A DNA stretch of 64,000 bases, taken from positions 1-64,000 of the forward strand of contig JAIEAP010000043.1 of NCBI GenBank assembly GCA_029071325.1. The letters run 5' to 3'. The translations under genes and the position numbers were made by a program. The notes below the pieces were generated by a model that was not told where the DNA came from, did not search any database, and saw nothing but the letters and a program-made list of their open reading frames with translations. Source of the DNA: Lachnospiraceae bacterium (GTDB lineage: Bacteria; Bacillota; Clostridia; Lachnospirales; Lachnospiraceae). Positions 61,317 through 64,000 of the stretch are shown piece after piece (position 1 is the stretch's first letter; each line of letters opens with the position of its first letter).

Positions 61317-62129
61317 TTACCTTCTACGAATCCTTGCCAACACCGTACCGATGGCTGTCACAAGGATTGCAGCCACCAGCGCCTCTATGATTCCGTTGAA
61401 GGTGATCACGCCCATGATCGTATTCATGACAGCACTGGCGTCAATACTCAGCGCACTAGCGTATGCCTCTTTATAAAAAATATAAATCAGCGGCATGACA
61501 AGCAGCGTGTTGGTCAGTGCTCCTGCCAGTCCTGCATAAATATATCCCAGGAAAGCTCCTTCTTTTTTCTTCATGGCAACATCTGCCAGACCAAGATACA
61601 GCACCGCCACAACAGTCCCGGCAATCCATCCGATCAGTTCCGCAGATCCACCCTCCAGCAGCCGGATCAGGAACGCATGAACCGAGAATATCAGAATCAC
61701 ACTGATGACAAAGTTGCAGACCAGCTTTGCCGCCGCAACGCGCTTGCCGGATACCAGCTTTGTCACACCCTTGTATACAAAATAGGGAACAATACCTACC
61801 AATATCCTGGGTACGAAGCAAATGATCGTACTCTTGATGATGCCTGACGGTCCGTCCAGGCTGTAGGCAAGCACCGGTGAGAACACAAACGCCGACAGGG
61901 ATGTTGGCATCAGAGTATTCTTCACGAAGCTGGTCAGTCCGAACACAAAACCCAAAAACGCACCTTTTTTCGGGCCGCAGAACAACGCCCCCAGGATAAC
62001 CGGAATATGAATGATGGTGGCATTAATGACCACCAGAGGGATGTATCCCAGAGGTGTAAATGCCATAAGCACGATAATTGCTGTAAACAGCGCTGTCAGC
62101 ACCAGTTCATAAGATTTTTCTTTACGCAT
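61317..62129 (-). CDS. ECF transporter S-component, probably pantothenate (PanT-like)
   Basis: Small polytopic membrane protein (270 aa) with about six to seven hydrophobic spans. The N-terminal VLTALFTAIIVLMAFTPLGYIPL and PVILGALFCGPKKGAFLGFVFGLTSFVKN follow the substrate-binding S-component pattern (ECF, GALLFGPxxG). Short loops, no ATPase domain, so it must share the common EcfAAT module encoded elsewhere. Adjacency to coaBC is the reason for preferring pantothenate; other vitamins are possible. Ribosome site AAAGGAGAT. Confidence 0.85.
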   Translation of the reverse strand: MRKEKSYELVLTALFTAIIVLMAFTPLGYIPLVVINATIIHIPVILGALFCGPKKGAFLGFVFGLTSFVKNTLMPTSLSAFVFSPVLAYSLDGPSGIIKSTIICFVPRILVGIVPYFVYKGVTKLVSGKRVAAAKLVCNFVISVILIFSVHAFLIRLLEGGSAELIGWIAGTVVAVLYLGLADVAMKKKEGAFLGYIYAGLAGALTNTLLVMPLIYIFYKEAYASALSIDASAVMNTIMGVITFNGIIEALVAAILVTAIGTVLARIRRR

Positions 62130-62141
62130 TGATTATCTCCT

Positions 62142-63314
62142 TTATTTCGCAGTGATCAGCCGGTCCACAGAATTCAATATCTCCCGCACCTCCGGAATCT
62201 CTTCCTGATACTGCTTCATCAGACTCTCGATCTCTTCCTTCTGCTCTTCCACCACTTCCAGATTATATTCTATCCTGGATCGTATCTTCTGCCGCCTGCC
62301 GATCAGATCATGCTTAATCTCTACCATCTCACGCTTGTCAACCAGCGCCGTGGGCTGATCGATCCACACTTTGGCATCGTAGAGATTGTAATTCTTCAGT
62401 ATGCGGATCAGTTTCGCATAATAATACTCCAGATCCTCGCTGTTGCGCTCGTATTTCTCCTTCTCCCGAAGCGCCTGCTGGTATTGTTCCCACAAGTAAT
62501 TCAGTTCATAAGAGTTATGCACATGGTATTTCTCACAGGCATAATCCACAGCGTTGGTGGCGTGCACATATCTGATCTTTGCACGGTTCAGAAGCTGTAT
62601 CGCCCGGTTGATGGTTCCCTCGGATTTTTGTATCTCACGGATATTATTCTGCTGCCTGACCATGATGAATCCGCCTGCTGCCACCACGGCAAATCCGCCG
62701 ATGGTAAGCAGAAACTGTATATCCAGCCCAAAGCCCATCTTAAGCACCAGGATCACTGCCAGGGCCATAACGGCAAGTCCGAACAGCACATATGACAGCC
62801 GCCGCAAAAACTGCTGCTCATCCAACAGTTCCTGACGGTAATAGCCCCACTCATGCTTCTCCCCCTCCAGATAATTCATGTCACGCTTGACAGCCGCCTG
62901 ATATGCCTCGTTTGCCTGAAGGGACCGGATGGCATCAATGACGGTATCCTCCTCACGCCTCATCTGGGCAAACTGGCTGTCGCTCAGCTTCTTGCTGGTA
63001 TTCAGATAATCCTCTCTGGACTGATTCAGCGTCAGGATATTTGCCGCCGTATCACGAAGCTCAGCCGCCTCTTTGTCCGGCATTTCTTCAATAATCTGTA
63101 TATCCGTCAGATAGGAAGTCACCGTGCGGTACTCCCCTTTCTGTACCTCCAGCTCCTTGGCCGTATCAATGATCTGCTCACAGTGTCCCAGCACATAATG
63201 CTGTACCTTATGCTGATCCTTGCTGTCTTCCTCGGACAACACATCCTCTGCTATCTTGGATAATACATCTTCAATATCTTTTTTTGGTTTCTTTTTCCTG
63301 CGAAATAATCCCAT
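62142..63314 (-). CDS. Coiled-coil membrane protein of unknown function
   Basis: I do not recognise this 390-aa protein. A very basic start (MGLFRRKKKPKKDIEDVL) is followed by helical regions with heptad-like patterns (about 20-160), two hydrophobic spans (about 172-192 and 195-216, VLFGLAVMALAVILVLKMGFG then FLLTIGGFAVVAAGGFIMV), and a second long coiled coil (about 220-385). There is no signal peptide and no enzyme motif. Shape suggests a membrane-bound scaffold. It is 14 bp downstream of the TPR-like gene and shares its operon; a joint role is likely. Confidence 0.75.
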   Translation of the reverse strand: MGLFRRKKKPKKDIEDVLSKIAEDVLSEEDSKDQHKVQHYVLGHCEQIIDTAKELEVQKGEYRTVTSYLTDIQIIEEMPDKEAAELRDTAANILTLNQSREDYLNTSKKLSDSQFAQMRREEDTVIDAIRSLQANEAYQAAVKRDMNYLEGEKHEWGYYRQELLDEQQFLRRLSYVLFGLAVMALAVILVLKMGFGLDIQFLLTIGGFAVVAAGGFIMVRQQNNIREIQKSEGTINRAIQLLNRAKIRYVHATNAVDYACEKYHVHNSYELNYLWEQYQQALREKEKYERNSEDLEYYYAKLIRILKNYNLYDAKVWIDQPTALVDKREMVEIKHDLIGRRQKIRSRIEYNLEVVEEQKEEIESLMKQYQEEIPEVREILNSVDRLITAK

Positions 63315-63328
63315 CTATCTTCTCTCCA

Positions 63329-64000
63329 CTAACTATATCTGCTGTTGTTCTCATAAATATACTTCAGCTTGTCAAGCTGCTGCCGCCACTGCCGCATCGC
63401 AACGTCCCGGTTACCCATGGCCGTCTGCTGCCGTATGCCCAAAAGGACATTTCGAAATTCCAAGGACAGATCCTCCTCATCCACCGGCAGGATTCCCTGC
63501 TCCGCCAGCCGCTGTGCCTCCTGCATCTGCCGCAGGCATTCCGGATCGTTATTATAGCCATACGCCTTCTCGAAACACTCCGCCGCATCCCCATAGAGGA
63601 ACATACCGGCGTGCGCCACTCCGATATTATTCCAGATGCTTCCCAGCATCAGAGCATCTGCACGGCGCATATCCTCAGTGCCAAGCAGACGTATGTATTC
63701 CCGGATCGCCATAACATACCTGTGGTTCTTCAGGCTTCTGTCCGCCCGTATCTTGGCACATTCCAGCTCGCTCTTATTCTCCATCTCCCGCAGAGCGTCC
63801 TTCATCTGCTGCTTCTCGTCCCGCGTGGCAAATCCACAGGAATCTAAGATCATCCCTACCATCTCAGCCGCGGTGGCACGGCGTTTCCTGCGTTCCCTTA
63901 GATTCGCCGCAAGCTCCTTCATCCGAAGTTCCTGCTCCAGCCAGACGCACAGCTCCTCTGAGATATATGTTTCATCCAGATATTCAGTATGATTCAGGAA
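63329..64000 (-). CDS. TPR-like helical protein, N-terminus beyond the window (partial)
   Basis: The track begins this ORF at an internal ATG (63922), but the same frame stays open without a stop to the right edge (26 more codons, including TYISEELCVWLEQELR), so the real start is outside. The visible 223 residues are rich in charged helices. The segment IRADRSLKNHRYVMAIREYIRLL through NNIGVAHAGMFLYGDAAECFEKAY resembles two tetratricopeptide-type repeats, which mediate protein contacts. Function unknown; probably the partner of the adjoining coiled-coil membrane protein. Confidence 0.75.
   Translation of the reverse strand, partial: FLNHTEYLDETYISEELCVWLEQELRMKELAANLRERRKRRATAAEMVGMILDSCGFATRDEKQQMKDALREMENKSELECAKIRADRSLKNHRYVMAIREYIRLLGTEDMRRADALMLGSIWNNIGVAHAGMFLYGDAAECFEKAYGYNNDPECLRQMQEAQRLAEQGILPVDEEDLSLEFRNVLLGIRQQTAMGNRDVAMRQWRQQLDKLKYIYENNSRYS

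Overview
The window looks like a chromosomal segment from a Gram-positive, low-to-mid GC anaerobe of the class Clostridia, most likely a gut Lachnospiraceae. The basis is strong AGGAGG-type ribosome binding sites, a class C sortase pilus locus, LPXTG anchors, a DUF3798-type sugar-binding lipoprotein, an ECF vitamin transporter, and propanediol-type rhamnose catabolism. I see no rRNA or tRNA genes, CRISPR array, phage genes or transposase. Almost every large plus-strand ORF lying opposite a minus-strand gene is a shadow.

Left third (1-22.4 kb), mostly housekeeping. There is an M16C metallopeptidase, a MacB-like ABC pair behind a promoter with repeated GTTAG/CTAAC operators, and a cold-shock protein. 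A long minus-strand series follows: tgt, yajC, leuB, ilvD, ilvB, serC, serA, a DUF1015 gene and an MscS channel. aroC (plus) converges on proS, and a DnaQ-like exonuclease with a zinc ribbon follows. Two intergenic gaps, 6.8-7.1 kb and 18.1-18.7 kb, hold copies of a non-coding fold-back (MITE-like) element with about 20-bp terminal inverted repeats. The second copy is a 605-bp near-palindrome. This is the main unexplained sequence structure in the window.

Cell-surface region (22.4-35.6 kb). A sortase-dependent pilus operon (tip adhesin, backbone pilin, class C sortase, membrane-embedded Cna-B-type accessory protein) is transcribed divergently from an AraC regulator. The regulator heads a plus-strand cluster: a transglutaminase lipoprotein, a PilC/GspF-like membrane protein, four small single-membrane-span pseudopilin-like proteins and a PilT-type ATPase. 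No PilB-type ATPase or prepilin peptidase is present. Several RNA hairpins punctuate the two operons.

Rhamnoside region (35.6-60.1 kb). A 15.5-kb minus-strand operon carries a sugar ABC importer, a GH3 enzyme, a HAD-family protein with a broken active site, a periplasmic-binding-domain/GGDEF fusion, a GH78 alpha-L-rhamnosidase, beta-phosphoglucomutase, two chemoreceptor-type proteins and an HPr-like protein without the phosphoryl histidine. A divergent gene encodes an AraC regulator fused to a GH39-type glycosidase domain. Next to it lie fucO, rhaD, rhaA and rhaB with an AraC regulator. Together these genes could sense, import and cleave rhamnose-containing glycans and convert rhamnose to dihydroxyacetone phosphate and 1,2-propanediol, with second-messenger and chemotaxis output attached to the sugar signal.

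Right end (60.1-64 kb): coaBC, an ECF S-component probably for pantothenate, a coiled-coil membrane protein, and a TPR-like protein whose frame runs off the window edge.
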